64,000 nt of DNA from Burkholderia latens (GTDB taxonomy: Bacteria > Pseudomonadota > Gammaproteobacteria > Burkholderiales > Burkholderiaceae), in the NCBI RefSeq assembly GCF_902499045.1, contig NZ_CABVPL010000001.1, forward strand, positions 62,001 to 126,000. Reading direction: 5' to 3'. Positions 9,643-18,342 of this stretch are shown here, piece by piece. Both the position numbers and the translations under genes were made by a program. The first letter of the stretch is position 1. Each line of letters begins with the position of its first letter. The notes under the pieces were generated by a model, which was not told the origin of the DNA, ran no database searches, and saw nothing but the letters and a program-made list of their open reading frames with translations.

Positions 9643-10545
9643 ATGCCGACCGAAAAACACGTGGTCCCGCTGCCGAATGGTCTGAAGGTCTACGTCGAAC
9701 GGAACGTGTTCGACCCGTCGTTCGACACCGCGATGCTCGTCAACGGCGCGCTCGCGACGACCGCGTCGTTCGGGCAGACCGTCCAGTACCTGGGCGAGCG
9801 GATGAACACCATCTGTTTCGACCTGCCGTATGCGGGGCAGTCACGCGCACACAACCCCGGCTGCTCCATCCTGACCAAGGACGACGAGGCCGCGATCCTC
9901 CAGTACCTCGTCGAGCGCTTCGCGCCGGCGTTCCTCGTGTCGGTGTCGTGGGGCGGCGTCGCGTCGCTGTTCGCGCTCGCGCGCGGCTGCCCGAGCGTGC
10001 GGCGCGCGGCGATCTGCTCGTTCTCGCCGTTCCTGAACGACGCGATGGTCGACTACGTGACGCGCGCGCGCGATTACATCGCGGCCGGCGAGAACCTGAA
10101 GGCCGCGCAGCTGCTGAACGATACGGTCGGCCGCTACCTGCCGCGCATCATGAAGCTGTACAACTACCGCTATCTGACGCGCCTGCCGCGCGACGAGCAG
10201 GACCAGGTTGCATTCCACGTCGATCAGATCCTGTCGCTGCAACCCGAGCGTTACCTGAGCGAGTTCGCGAACATCGGCTGCGAGCTGCTGTTTCTGAACG
10301 GCGAGCGCGACGAATACACGACGCCGGCCGACGTTCGCCAACTCGCCGCGCACGTGCCGCGCGCGCGCTTCGCGACGATTCCAGACGCCGGCCATTTCCT
10401 CGACATCGAAGGGCGTGCACAGCGCGAGAACACGCGCGCGGCGCTGCTCGGCTTCTTCTGCGATGCGCCGCCCGCTGCCGCGGGCATCGCGCTCGGCGCC
10501 GCGCACGCGTGCGTGTCCGCGCCGATGCCGGCGCTGTCGTCGTAA
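9643..10545 (+). CDS. rhlA: HAA synthase RhlA (rhamnolipid step 1)
   Basis: 300 residues, alpha/beta-hydrolase fold. RhlA couples two 3-hydroxyacyl groups into 3-(3-hydroxyalkanoyloxy)alkanoate, the lipid of rhamnolipids. The nucleophile elbow 'VSVSWGGVAS' puts Ser at position 102, as in Pseudomonas aeruginosa RhlA, and the catalytic His is in 'DAGHFLDIEG'. The start at 9643 has CGGAGAACG upstream; the 57 codons that stay open before it are Arg-rich and non-coding in character. First gene of a seven-gene plus-strand operon. The C-terminus is slightly extended by an Ala-rich tail. Confidence 0.95.
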   Translation: MPTEKHVVPLPNGLKVYVERNVFDPSFDTAMLVNGALATTASFGQTVQYLGERMNTICFDLPYAGQSRAHNPGCSILTKDDEAAILQYLVERFAPAFLVSVSWGGVASLFALARGCPSVRRAAICSFSPFLNDAMVDYVTRARDYIAAGENLKAAQLLNDTVGRYLPRIMKLYNYRYLTRLPRDEQDQVAFHVDQILSLQPERYLSEFANIGCELLFLNGERDEYTTPADVRQLAAHVPRARFATIPDAGHFLDIEGRAQRENTRAALLGFFCDAPPAAAGIALGAAHACVSAPMPALSS

Positions 10546-10612
10546 TCCAGCACTGCGCGCACCGGGCCCATCGGGCGCGTCCGAATTCCCATCCACACGA
10601 GGCAGGCCAGCC

Positions 10613-11182
10613 GTGAATATCGTTCAGACCATCGCCATCGTCGTTCCGTGGGCCGTGTGGCTCGCTTACTGGGTTGCGACGTCGCAGGCCGTGAAGACGA
10701 CCGTGCGCAAGGAGGCGTCGCGCTCGCGCACGCTGCAGTCGATTCCGCTCATCGTGGGCGGCGCGCTGATCATCCTGCCCGATCCGTCGTGGCAGGCGCT
10801 CGCCCCCGACTGGCACCGCTTCGGCCTGCAGGCCCAATGCGGGCTCGCGGTGCTCGTCGCCGGGCTGCTGTTCTCGGTATGGGCGCGCCTGCATCTCGGC
10901 ACGAACTGGAGCGTGTCCGTCACGCTGAAGGAAAACCACGAACTCGTGCGCACCGGCCCGTACGGTCTCGTGCGCCATCCGATCTACACCGGCTGCCTGA
11001 TCGCGCTGGTCGGCGCGGCGCTGATCGGCGGCGAATGGCGCGGCGCGCTCGGCGTCGCGCTCGTGTTCGCGTCGCTCGCGTACAAGGTGCGCGTGGAGGA
11101 GAGCTGGCTCACCGGCTATTTCGGCGCGGCGTATACCCAGTACCGCCGCGAGGTCGCGGCGCTGATTCCCGGCTTCTACTGA
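10613..11182 (+). CDS. ICMT-like membrane carboxyl methyltransferase within the rhl operon
   Basis: 189 residues from GTG 10613, with GAGGCAG upstream. Several hydrophobic segments (about 3-20, 45-60, 75-95, 135-160) and the C-terminal signature 'TGPYGLVRHPIYTG' followed by 'VRVEESWLTGYFGAAYTQYR' place it in the isoprenylcysteine carboxyl methyltransferase/PEMT-like integral membrane family, which uses S-adenosylmethionine. Bacteria have no prenylated CaaX proteins of that kind, so the substrate must differ. Its place between rhlA and rhlB (67 bp after rhlA, 17 bp before rhlB) suggests it acts on HAA, rhamnolipid or another lipid carboxylate. That substrate is inferred only. Confidence 0.85.
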   Translation: MNIVQTIAIVVPWAVWLAYWVATSQAVKTTVRKEASRSRTLQSIPLIVGGALIILPDPSWQALAPDWHRFGLQAQCGLAVLVAGLLFSVWARLHLGTNWSVSVTLKENHELVRTGPYGLVRHPIYTGCLIALVGAALIGGEWRGALGVALVFASLAYKVRVEESWLTGYFGAAYTQYRREVAALIPGFY

Positions 11183-11199
11183 TTCCTGCGAGGCGCGCG

Positions 11200-12483
11200 A
11201 TGGCGAAGGTGATCGTGACGGCGATCGGCTCGGCGGGCGACGTGCATCCGCTGCTGGGCGTCGCGCGCGTGCTCGCGGCGCGCGGCCACGAGGTCGCGTT
11301 CTGCACGCATCCGCCGTTCGAGGCGGCTGTGCGCCGTTGCGGCTTCGCGTTCGTGCCGGTCGGCACCGCCGCCGAGTACGACGCCGCGATGGCGAACCCG
11401 GCGCTGTGGGATCCGCGCACGTCGTTCCGCACGCTGTGGCAGGTGATCGCGCCGGTGCTGCGCCCGCATTACGACGCGCTGCGCGCGCTGACCGATTGCG
11501 ACACCGTGCTGGTCGGCACGCTGTGGGCGTTTTCCGCGCGCTTCATGCAGGAGCTGCACGGCACACCGTACGTGTCGGTGCAGGTATCGCCGTCGACGCT
11601 GCTGTCCGCGTACGTGCCGCCGACGCATCCGCGCCTGACGATTCCCGCGCGCTGGCCGCTGCCGGTGAAGGCGGCGTTGATGACGCTGATCGAGCGGCAG
11701 GTGCTCGACCGCGTGTGCGGGCCGGCGCTCAATGCGGTGCGCGGCGAACTCGGGCTTGCGCCCGCGCGGCGCGTGCTCGGCCGCTGGCTGCATTCGACCG
11801 ATGGCGTGCTGTGCCTGTTTCCGGACTGGTTCGCGCCGGCGCAGCGCGACTGGCCGGCGCATTGTCTGCAGAGCGGTTTTCCGCTGTTCAACGACGTCGC
11901 CGCGCCCGCGGACGACCCCGCGCTCGACGCGTTTCTTCCGGCGGGCGAGCCGCCCGTGGTGTTCACGGCCGGGTCGACGCTCGTCGATCACGCCGCTTAT
12001 GCGCGCGCGGTCGCGCACGCGGTGCGAACCACTGGTGTACGCGGCATCCTGTTGAGCCCGCACGATACGGCGCCGGGTGACGACCGGCTGCTGGTGCGCC
12101 GCTTCGTGCCGATGCGCACGCTGCTGCCGCGGTGCCGCGCGCTCGTGCATCACGGCGGGATCGGCACCGCGGCGTTCGCGTTCGAAGCCGGCATTCCGCA
12201 GGTCGTGACGCCGTTCGCGCACGATCAGTTCGACAATGCGCAGCGCGTCGTGGCGAGCGGCTGCGGTGTGCGCGTCGACGGTCCCGTCGACGGCGCGCGC
12301 ATCGGCGCAGCGCTTGCGCGCGTACTCGGGGAACCCGAATTCGCGGTCCATGCGCAGCGCGCGCGTGCGTTGATCCAGGCCGCGCCGGACGGCTGCGAGA
12401 CGGCCGCCGATTTCATCGAGCGCTTCGCGCCGAAGCGTGGCCGCGTGCCGGCATCGGGCACTGTCGTGGCGGCGGGCGCATGA
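11200..12483 (+). CDS. rhlB: rhamnosyltransferase 1 RhlB
   Basis: 427 residues, GT-B glycosyltransferase of the UGT/MurG-like group that adds dTDP-L-rhamnose to HAA to give mono-rhamnolipid. The N-terminal 'VIVTAIGSAGDVHPLLGVARVL' glycine-rich loop and the C-terminal donor-binding block 'LPRCRALVHHGGIGTAAFAFEAGIPQVVTPFAHDQFDNA' are typical. The ATG at 11200 follows GAGGCGCGCG. It is joined to the next gene by an ATGA overlap. Confidence 0.95.
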   Translation: MAKVIVTAIGSAGDVHPLLGVARVLAARGHEVAFCTHPPFEAAVRRCGFAFVPVGTAAEYDAAMANPALWDPRTSFRTLWQVIAPVLRPHYDALRALTDCDTVLVGTLWAFSARFMQELHGTPYVSVQVSPSTLLSAYVPPTHPRLTIPARWPLPVKAALMTLIERQVLDRVCGPALNAVRGELGLAPARRVLGRWLHSTDGVLCLFPDWFAPAQRDWPAHCLQSGFPLFNDVAAPADDPALDAFLPAGEPPVVFTAGSTLVDHAAYARAVAHAVRTTGVRGILLSPHDTAPGDDRLLVRRFVPMRTLLPRCRALVHHGGIGTAAFAFEAGIPQVVTPFAHDQFDNAQRVVASGCGVRVDGPVDGARIGAALARVLGEPEFAVHAQRARALIQAAPDGCETAADFIERFAPKRGRVPASGTVVAAGA

Positions 12484-14069
12484 GCACGGCATCGCCGCTT
12501 CGGCACGGATCCGCCGCCCCCGATGCGGGCGCAACCGTATCCGCCGCCACGCAGCCCGTGCGCGGCGCGCGGCTCGCGCTGCTCACGTTCGCGCTGTCGC
12601 TCGCGACCTTCATCGAAGTGCTCGACTCGACGGTGACGAACGTCGCGGTGCCGGCGATTTCCGGCAGCCTCGGCGTGTCGAACAGTCAGGGCACGTGGGT
12701 CATCAGCTCGTATTCGGTCGCGGCTGCGATCGCGGTGCCGCTGACCGGCTGGCTCGCGCGGCGCGTCGGCGAGCTGCGGCTGTTCGTCGGCGCGGTGCTG
12801 CTGTTCACGCTGACGTCGCTGCTGTGCGGGCTCGCGCGCGACCTGCACGTACTGGTCGTGTGCCGTGCGCTGCAGGGGCTGTGCTCGGGGCCGATGGTGC
12901 CGCTGTCGCAGACGATCCTGTTGCGCACGTTTGCGCCGGACAGGCGCACGATCGCGCTCGCGCTGTGGGCGATGACGGTGCTGCTCGCGCCGATCTTCGG
13001 GCCGGTGGTCGGCGGCTGGATCGTCGACAGCTTCTCGTGGCCGTGGATCTTCCTGATCAATCTGCCGATCGGATTGTTCTCGTTCGCGGTGTGCACCGCG
13101 ATGCTGCGGCCCGACGCGCAGCGCGGCGCGGCCGGCCCGATCGACGTGCCGGGCATCGTGCTGCTCGTGATCGGCGTCGGCTCGCTGCAGGCGATGCTCG
13201 ATCTCGGCCACGACAAGGGCTGGTTCGATTCGCCGCTGATCGTCGCGCTCGCGGTGGTCGCGGCGCTCGCGATCGTGTCGCTGCTGATCTGGGAGGCGGG
13301 CGAAGCGCATCCGGTCGTGGACCTGAGCCTGTTTCGCGACCGCACGTTCTCGTTCTGCGTGCTGATCATCTCGCTCGGGATGATGAGCTTCTCGGTGGTC
13401 GGCGTCGTGTTTCCGCTGTGGATGCAGGCGGTGATGGGCTACAACGCGTTTCATGCGGGGCTCGCGACCGCGTCGCTCGGCGTGCTCGCGCTCGTGTTCT
13501 CGATCCTCGTCGGCCTGCACGCGCACCGCTTCGATGCGCGCGTGCTCGCGACGTTCGGCTTCGTCGTGTTCGCGGCCGTGCTCGCGTGGGACGCGCACTT
13601 CACGCTGAAGATGACGTTCCTGCAGATCGCCGCGCCCGGGCTGATCCAGGGCATCGGGCTGCCATGCTTCTTCATTCCGCTGACCGCTGCGACGCTGTCG
13701 CGCATTCCGGACGACCGGCTCGCGGCCGCATCGAGCCTGTCGAACTTCCTGCGCACGTTGTCGGCCGCCTTCGGCACCGCGATGAGCGTGACGCTGTGGG
13801 ACAACCGCGCGACCTATCACTACGACGTCGTGTCGCAGTCGGTCACGCACGCGTCCGCCAACACGCAGCGCTTCGTGCACACGCTGAACGCGATGGGCGT
13901 CGACGGCGTGCGCGAGCTGTCGACGCTGCATCAGGTCGTGATGCAGCAGGCATACATGATGGCGACGGGCGACATGTTCCGGATGGCGAGCATGACCTGC
14001 ATCGTGCTCGCCGCGATGATGTGGCTGACGCGGCCGAAGCGCGGCGCGGCGGCTTCGTTCGGACATTGA
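12480..14069 (+). CDS. DHA2-family MFS exporter (EmrB/QacA type) of the rhl operon
   Basis: 529 residues with about 14 hydrophobic segments, the DHA2 (14-TM) drug:H+ antiporter pattern. 'LDSTVTNVAVPAI' in TM1 and 'GWLARRVGELRLF' after TM2 are EmrB signatures, and 'GPVVGGWIVDSFSWPWIFLINLPIG' is motif C and the following loop. Its ATG overlaps the rhlB stop codon (ATGA). With the outer-membrane factor and HlyD adaptor further on it can form a complete tripartite exporter, presumably for rhamnolipids. Confidence 0.92.
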   Translation: MSTASPLRHGSAAPDAGATVSAATQPVRGARLALLTFALSLATFIEVLDSTVTNVAVPAISGSLGVSNSQGTWVISSYSVAAAIAVPLTGWLARRVGELRLFVGAVLLFTLTSLLCGLARDLHVLVVCRALQGLCSGPMVPLSQTILLRTFAPDRRTIALALWAMTVLLAPIFGPVVGGWIVDSFSWPWIFLINLPIGLFSFAVCTAMLRPDAQRGAAGPIDVPGIVLLVIGVGSLQAMLDLGHDKGWFDSPLIVALAVVAALAIVSLLIWEAGEAHPVVDLSLFRDRTFSFCVLIISLGMMSFSVVGVVFPLWMQAVMGYNAFHAGLATASLGVLALVFSILVGLHAHRFDARVLATFGFVVFAAVLAWDAHFTLKMTFLQIAAPGLIQGIGLPCFFIPLTAATLSRIPDDRLAAASSLSNFLRTLSAAFGTAMSVTLWDNRATYHYDVVSQSVTHASANTQRFVHTLNAMGVDGVRELSTLHQVVMQQAYMMATGDMFRMASMTCIVLAAMMWLTRPKRGAAASFGH

Positions 14070-14079
14070 GGAGAGCGGC

Positions 14080-15018
14080 ATGACGACACTCGGCGCACTC
14101 GTGATCCTGTATCACCCGAGCGGCGCGCAGCTCGCGGCGCTCGGCGCGTGGCGGCACGCGTGCGACGCGCTGCTCGTCGTCGACAATACGCCGCAGCCCG
14201 ACGAGCGTGCGCGCGAGCTGTGCGCGCGCGACGGCATCGCGCTGCTGCATCACGGCAATCGCGACGGGATCGCGGGCGCGTACAACGCGGGACTGGCCGC
14301 GCTGTTCGGCGACGGCGTCGATGCCGTCGCGCTGTTCGATCAGGACTCGTCGGTGCCTGCGGGTTACTTCGCGACGATGAGCGATGTTTGCGCGACGCTC
14401 GCCGCGCGCGCATTCCTCGCCGGCCCGCGCATCTTCGACGAGAACGCGCAAAGCTTCCTGCCGGCGCTCGCGACGAACGGGCTCGGGTTGCGCCGGCTGA
14501 GCCTTGCGCCCGATGCGCCGCCGCAGCGCTGCGCATTCCTGATCTCGTCGGGCTGCGTCGTGTCGCGCGCCGCGTTCGACGTGCTCGGCCGCTTCGACGA
14601 GACGCTGTTCATCGATCACGTCGACACCGAGTACAGCTTCCGCGCGCTCGCGCGCAACGTGCCGCTGTACGTCGTGCCGTCGCTGGTGCTGCCGCACCGG
14701 ATCGGCGCGAAGCAGCGTCATGCGTTCGGCCCTTTCGAAATGACGTCGATGAATCACTCGTGGCAACGACGCTACTACAGCGCGCGCAATGCGGTGCAGC
14801 TCGGGATCCAGTACGGGTTGCGTTTTCCGGTGGCGATCGTGCCGAACCTGCTGACCGTGTGGCAGGTCGTGCAGATCGCGCTCGTCGAGCGCGACAAGCG
14901 CGACAAGCTCGCCGGCATCCTGTGCGGCATCGCGGACGGTCTGTTCGGACGACTCGGCCCGCTCGAGCGCGCGCGGCCGCGTCTCGCCGCTCGCGCGCAG
15001 CGCGTCCGGCAAGGATGA
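14080..15018 (+). CDS. rhlC: rhamnosyltransferase 2 RhlC
   Basis: 312 residues, GT2-type glycosyltransferase that adds the second rhamnose to mono-rhamnolipid. It has an N-terminal 'LGALVILYHPSG', a 'VVDNTP' strand, a metal-binding 'ALFDQDSSVP' (DxD) near residue 90 and 'FIDHVDTEYSFRA' near 180, as in rhamnosyltransferases. GGAGAGCGGC precedes the ATG. Its stop overlaps the next ATG. Position after the exporter gene is the Burkholderia arrangement. Confidence 0.93.
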   Translation: MTTLGALVILYHPSGAQLAALGAWRHACDALLVVDNTPQPDERARELCARDGIALLHHGNRDGIAGAYNAGLAALFGDGVDAVALFDQDSSVPAGYFATMSDVCATLAARAFLAGPRIFDENAQSFLPALATNGLGLRRLSLAPDAPPQRCAFLISSGCVVSRAAFDVLGRFDETLFIDHVDTEYSFRALARNVPLYVVPSLVLPHRIGAKQRHAFGPFEMTSMNHSWQRRYYSARNAVQLGIQYGLRFPVAIVPNLLTVWQVVQIALVERDKRDKLAGILCGIADGLFGRLGPLERARPRLAARAQRVRQG

Positions 15019-16847
15019 GGCGCGCGATGAAACGCATCGGAAAGGCGGCGCGTGCAACGCGGGGCGGCTGGACGATCGTCGCGGCGGCAGCGCTGCTGAC
15101 GCTGGGCGGCTGCGTGCCGTCGGGGTTTCTGCCGTCGCTGTCGCTGCGCGCGCCGGCCGGCGACGCGCTCGCGCAGACCACCGGGCCCGGCGCGGACGGC
15201 GCGTGGCCCGCGCCCGACTGGGTCCGGCAACTGCAGGATCCGCAACTCGACGAACTCGTCGCCGAGGCCGCGCAGAACAGTCCGGATCTGCAGGTTGCGC
15301 AGGCGCGCTTGCGGATCGCACAGGCGCAGCTTCAGCAGTTCGATGCGCTGACGGGATTGACCGGCACCGCGGGCGCGACGGTCAGCCGCGCGCGAATGCC
15401 GAAGCCGGGCGACATCGCCGACGTATCGGCCGGCGGCTATCGCGTGCCGGTCGAGATCTTCGGTGATCCGGTCGTGTCGCCGTCGTCGGTGTTCGTCGGG
15501 CTGAACTACCAGCTCGACCTGTGGGGCAAGAACCGCGCGGCGACGAAGAGCCTGATGTCGATGCGCGATGCGGCGGCCGTCGAGGCCGAGCAGGTGCGGC
15601 TCACGCTCGCCGTCGCGATCGTCACCGTGTATTGCCAGCTCGATCAGGCGTACGCGGTGCGCGACCTGCTGCAGCAGAAACTGAAGATCAGCCAGCGCGT
15701 GACGGCCGTGCTGCGCGAACGTACCGCGCGCGGCCTCGACAACGCGTACGACGCGAGCGATGCGTCGATCAAGCGCAGCCGCCTGCTCGCGCAGATCGCG
15801 CTGAACGACGAGCAGATCAAGCTCGCGCAATTGCAGCTCGGCGTGCTGTCCGGCCGCGGCCCCGAGCGCGGGCTGTCGCTGCAGCGGCCGCGCGTCGGCG
15901 CGTTCGCCGGCGGCGCGCTGCCCGCGCGGCTGCCCGCCGATCTGCTCGGCCGCCGGCCCGATATCGTCGCCGCGCGGCTGCGGGTCGAGGCCGCGTTCGC
16001 GAACGCCGATTCGACGCGCGCGCAGTTCTATCCGGACGTGAACCTCGTTGCGCTCGGCGGCGTGTTCGCGCTGACGCCCGCATCGCTGTTCTCGCGCGAC
16101 TCGCTCGCGGGCTCGGTCGGCCCGGCCGTCTCATTGCCGATTTTCGATCGAGGCCGGCTGAAGGCGAAGCTCGGCGCGGACGTCGCGCAGGCCGACGTCG
16201 CGATCGGGCTGTACAACAAGACCGTCGACGACGCGCTCGGGCAGGTCGCGCAGATCGTCACGTCGCTGCAGACCGCGCAGACGCTCGTCGCGCAGCAGCA
16301 GGATGCCGTGACCGCCGCGCAGAAGATCGTGCAGATCGCGGCCGACCGCCATCGGCGCGGCGTGCTGATGCAGAAGGACGTCGATGTCGCGGATCTGACG
16401 CTGATCGACGAGCGCGCGCAGCTGATCGCGTTGCTCGGCAAGCAGCGCGCGCTGCGCGTCGGGTTGATCGGCGCGCTCGGCGGCGGATTCGATGCGGGCG
16501 CAACGGGTACTGCGGCGGCTACGCCTGCGCGTGCCGCAGGTAGCGCGCAAAACGTGCGGGCGAAGCGCGGCGCGATGGCGAATTCTGTCGCGCGCAATGC
16601 GACGGACGCCGGCACGCAAGCGCGTCGCGCGGCTGCATCGGGTAGCGAGGCCGCCGCGCATCCAGTCCAGACCGGCCGTCCGGCGGCGCTCGCGGCATCG
16701 CGCGGCACGACCGCCGCCACCTCGAGCGCGAGCATCGAAACGAGCACGCGCGTGCGCAATGCGGTCCCCGCCGTCGCCGCCGCTCCGCGCGCGCCCGTGA
16801 TTCCGCTGTTTCAGCATGACCGCCTGATCGTTACGCAAAGCGACTGA
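15015..16847 (+). CDS. NodT-type outer-membrane factor lipoprotein with long C-terminal tail
   Basis: 610 residues from ATG 15015, which overlaps the rhlC stop; ATG 15027 with GAGG six bases upstream is an equally good start. A lipoprotein signal with LTLGGC (Cys33) leads into the two OEP repeats of the TolC/OprM family ('QLDELVAEAAQNSPDLQVAQARLRIA' and 'FANADSTRAQFYPDVNLVALGG' plus 'LPADLLGRRPDIVAARLRVEAA'). It should form the outer-membrane channel with the adjacent MFS pump and adaptor. The fold ends near residue 490, but the frame continues about 120 residues as an Ala/Thr/Arg-rich low-complexity tail, unusual because the C-terminus of this family is periplasmic. Confidence 0.9.
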   Translation: MRRAMKRIGKAARATRGGWTIVAAAALLTLGGCVPSGFLPSLSLRAPAGDALAQTTGPGADGAWPAPDWVRQLQDPQLDELVAEAAQNSPDLQVAQARLRIAQAQLQQFDALTGLTGTAGATVSRARMPKPGDIADVSAGGYRVPVEIFGDPVVSPSSVFVGLNYQLDLWGKNRAATKSLMSMRDAAAVEAEQVRLTLAVAIVTVYCQLDQAYAVRDLLQQKLKISQRVTAVLRERTARGLDNAYDASDASIKRSRLLAQIALNDEQIKLAQLQLGVLSGRGPERGLSLQRPRVGAFAGGALPARLPADLLGRRPDIVAARLRVEAAFANADSTRAQFYPDVNLVALGGVFALTPASLFSRDSLAGSVGPAVSLPIFDRGRLKAKLGADVAQADVAIGLYNKTVDDALGQVAQIVTSLQTAQTLVAQQQDAVTAAQKIVQIAADRHRRGVLMQKDVDVADLTLIDERAQLIALLGKQRALRVGLIGALGGGFDAGATGTAAATPARAAGSAQNVRAKRGAMANSVARNATDAGTQARRAAASGSEAAAHPVQTGRPAALAASRGTTAATSSASIETSTRVRNAVPAVAAAPRAPVIPLFQHDRLIVTQSD

Positions 16848-18037
16848 TGCACCACGACAATCTTCATACCGCCGCGCAGCCGGCCGCACTGACCGACCCG
16901 GCGCTCGATGCGCGCCGCGCGACGCGCCGCAAGCGCTTCACGGTGTTCTTCGCGCTCGTGCTGCTGGCCGCGCTCGTCTGGATCGCGTTCTGGCTGTTGC
17001 ACGACCGCTATTACGAGGACACCGACGACGCGTACGTTGCCGGCAGCATCGTGCAGGTCGCCGCGCAGATCCCGGGCGCCGTGACCGACGTGCTGGTCGC
17101 CGATACGCAGGCCGTGCGCGCGGGGCAGACGCTCGTGAAGCTCGACGATACGGAGGCGTCCGTCGCGTTCGCGCAGGCGAAGGCGCAACTCGTGCAGGCC
17201 GTGCGGCAGGTCGCGAACGCGAAGATCTCGAACACGATGTACGTGGAGGCCGTGAACGCGCGCCAGGCCGATCTGTCGCTCGCGCAGCGCGCGCTTGCCG
17301 CGCGTTCGGGTGCGTCGGTCGAGATCGTCGCGCCCGAGGAACTCGCGCGTGCGCGCGCGGCCGTGGCCGGCGCGCAGGCGAATCTCGCGGCCGCGCACGC
17401 GCAGCTCGAAGCCGCGCGCGCGCTCGGCACCAGGCTTCCCGTCGATGAAAGCCCGGCCGTCGTGCAGGCGGCCGCGCAGTTCAAGCTCGCGTACCGGAAC
17501 CTGAAGCGCACGACGATCGTCGCACCGGTCGACGGCACGATCGGCCAGCGTTCGGTGCAGGCCGGCCAGCAGGTCGGCCCGGGCGTGCCGTTGATGTCGA
17601 TCGTGCAGCTGGATCGGCTGTGGATCGAAGCGAACTTCAAGGAAGGGCAGATTCGTCACATGCGCGTCGGCCAGCCGGTCGACGTGGTGTCAGACCTGTA
17701 CGGATCACGCGTCGTCTATCGCGGCCGCGTGCAGGGCTTTTCGGCCGGCACCGGCAGTGCGTTCTCGATGCTGCCGTCGCAGAACGCGGCCGGCAACTGG
17801 ATCAAGGTCGTGCAGCGCGTGCCGGTCGTGATCGCGATCGATCCGCGCGATCTGGCAGCGCATCCGCTGCGGGTCGGGTTGTCGATGCGCGCGACCGTCG
17901 ACACGCGCAACCGCGACGGCCACGCGCTTGACAGCGAGCCGCCGACGCCGGCCGTCAGCACGCGCGTGCACGACGGTGTCGCGAGCGACGCGGAAGCGGC
18001 CGCCGCGGCCATCATCCGCGAGAATCAGGGCGGCTAG
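16847..18037 (+). CDS. HlyD/EmrA-family membrane fusion protein
   Basis: 396 residues. A cytoplasmic N-terminus, one TM segment at ~31-51, then 'DTDDAYVAGSIVQVAAQIPGAV' (first half-motif of the barrel-sandwich), an Ala/Gln-rich alpha-helical hairpin (about 95-200), and 'RTTIVAPVDGTIGQRSVQAGQQV' (second lipoyl half) typify EmrA. It links the DHA2 pump and NodT channel encoded upstream. Its ATG overlaps the previous stop codon, so it is translationally coupled. Last gene of the rhl operon. Confidence 0.93.
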   Translation: MHHDNLHTAAQPAALTDPALDARRATRRKRFTVFFALVLLAALVWIAFWLLHDRYYEDTDDAYVAGSIVQVAAQIPGAVTDVLVADTQAVRAGQTLVKLDDTEASVAFAQAKAQLVQAVRQVANAKISNTMYVEAVNARQADLSLAQRALAARSGASVEIVAPEELARARAAVAGAQANLAAAHAQLEAARALGTRLPVDESPAVVQAAAQFKLAYRNLKRTTIVAPVDGTIGQRSVQAGQQVGPGVPLMSIVQLDRLWIEANFKEGQIRHMRVGQPVDVVSDLYGSRVVYRGRVQGFSAGTGSAFSMLPSQNAAGNWIKVVQRVPVVIAIDPRDLAAHPLRVGLSMRATVDTRNRDGHALDSEPPTPAVSTRVHDGVASDAEAAAAAIIRENQGG

Positions 18038-18342
18038 GACGTGATCAAGCGCCGCGCCGGCCCCGCGCGCGCGACCGCGCGGCCCGAGCGGCGGGCCGGC
18101 CGAATCGCAGCGCATCACGCCCCGGCCGGCATCGCGGCCGCGCATTCCCGCCCGTCATACACGCGCCCGTTCCCGCCCCGACTTTCGCATTTCCGCCATC
18201 GATGTCGGCGCCGTTCAAACGCATGTCGGGTTTGAGACATCGGCGCCCCTGCCTCCGGGACTACTCTCGAACAGCAGTTGCGTGCGTGTCCGCATCCGCC
18301 GACGCATCGCGACGCCATCCAACGAGACATGGAGACAATACG
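18038..18342. promoter_or_regulatory. intergenic region and putative fdhA regulatory repeats
   Basis: 305 bp without a gene between the rhl operon and fdhA. No clear terminator with a T-run was found for the rhl operon. At 18201-18241 short repeats are clustered: inverted arms TCAAAC (18215-18220) and GTTTGA (18230-18235) with a 9-bp spacer, enclosed by GATGTC (18201) and GACATC (18236). Position 100-140 bp upstream of the fdhA start fits an operator. The responsible regulator is unknown. Confidence 0.4.

Noticed and set aside
12225-14081. 618-codon antisense frame over the rhl-operon exporter
   Set aside because: His/Arg-rich shadow of a well-supported membrane protein gene.
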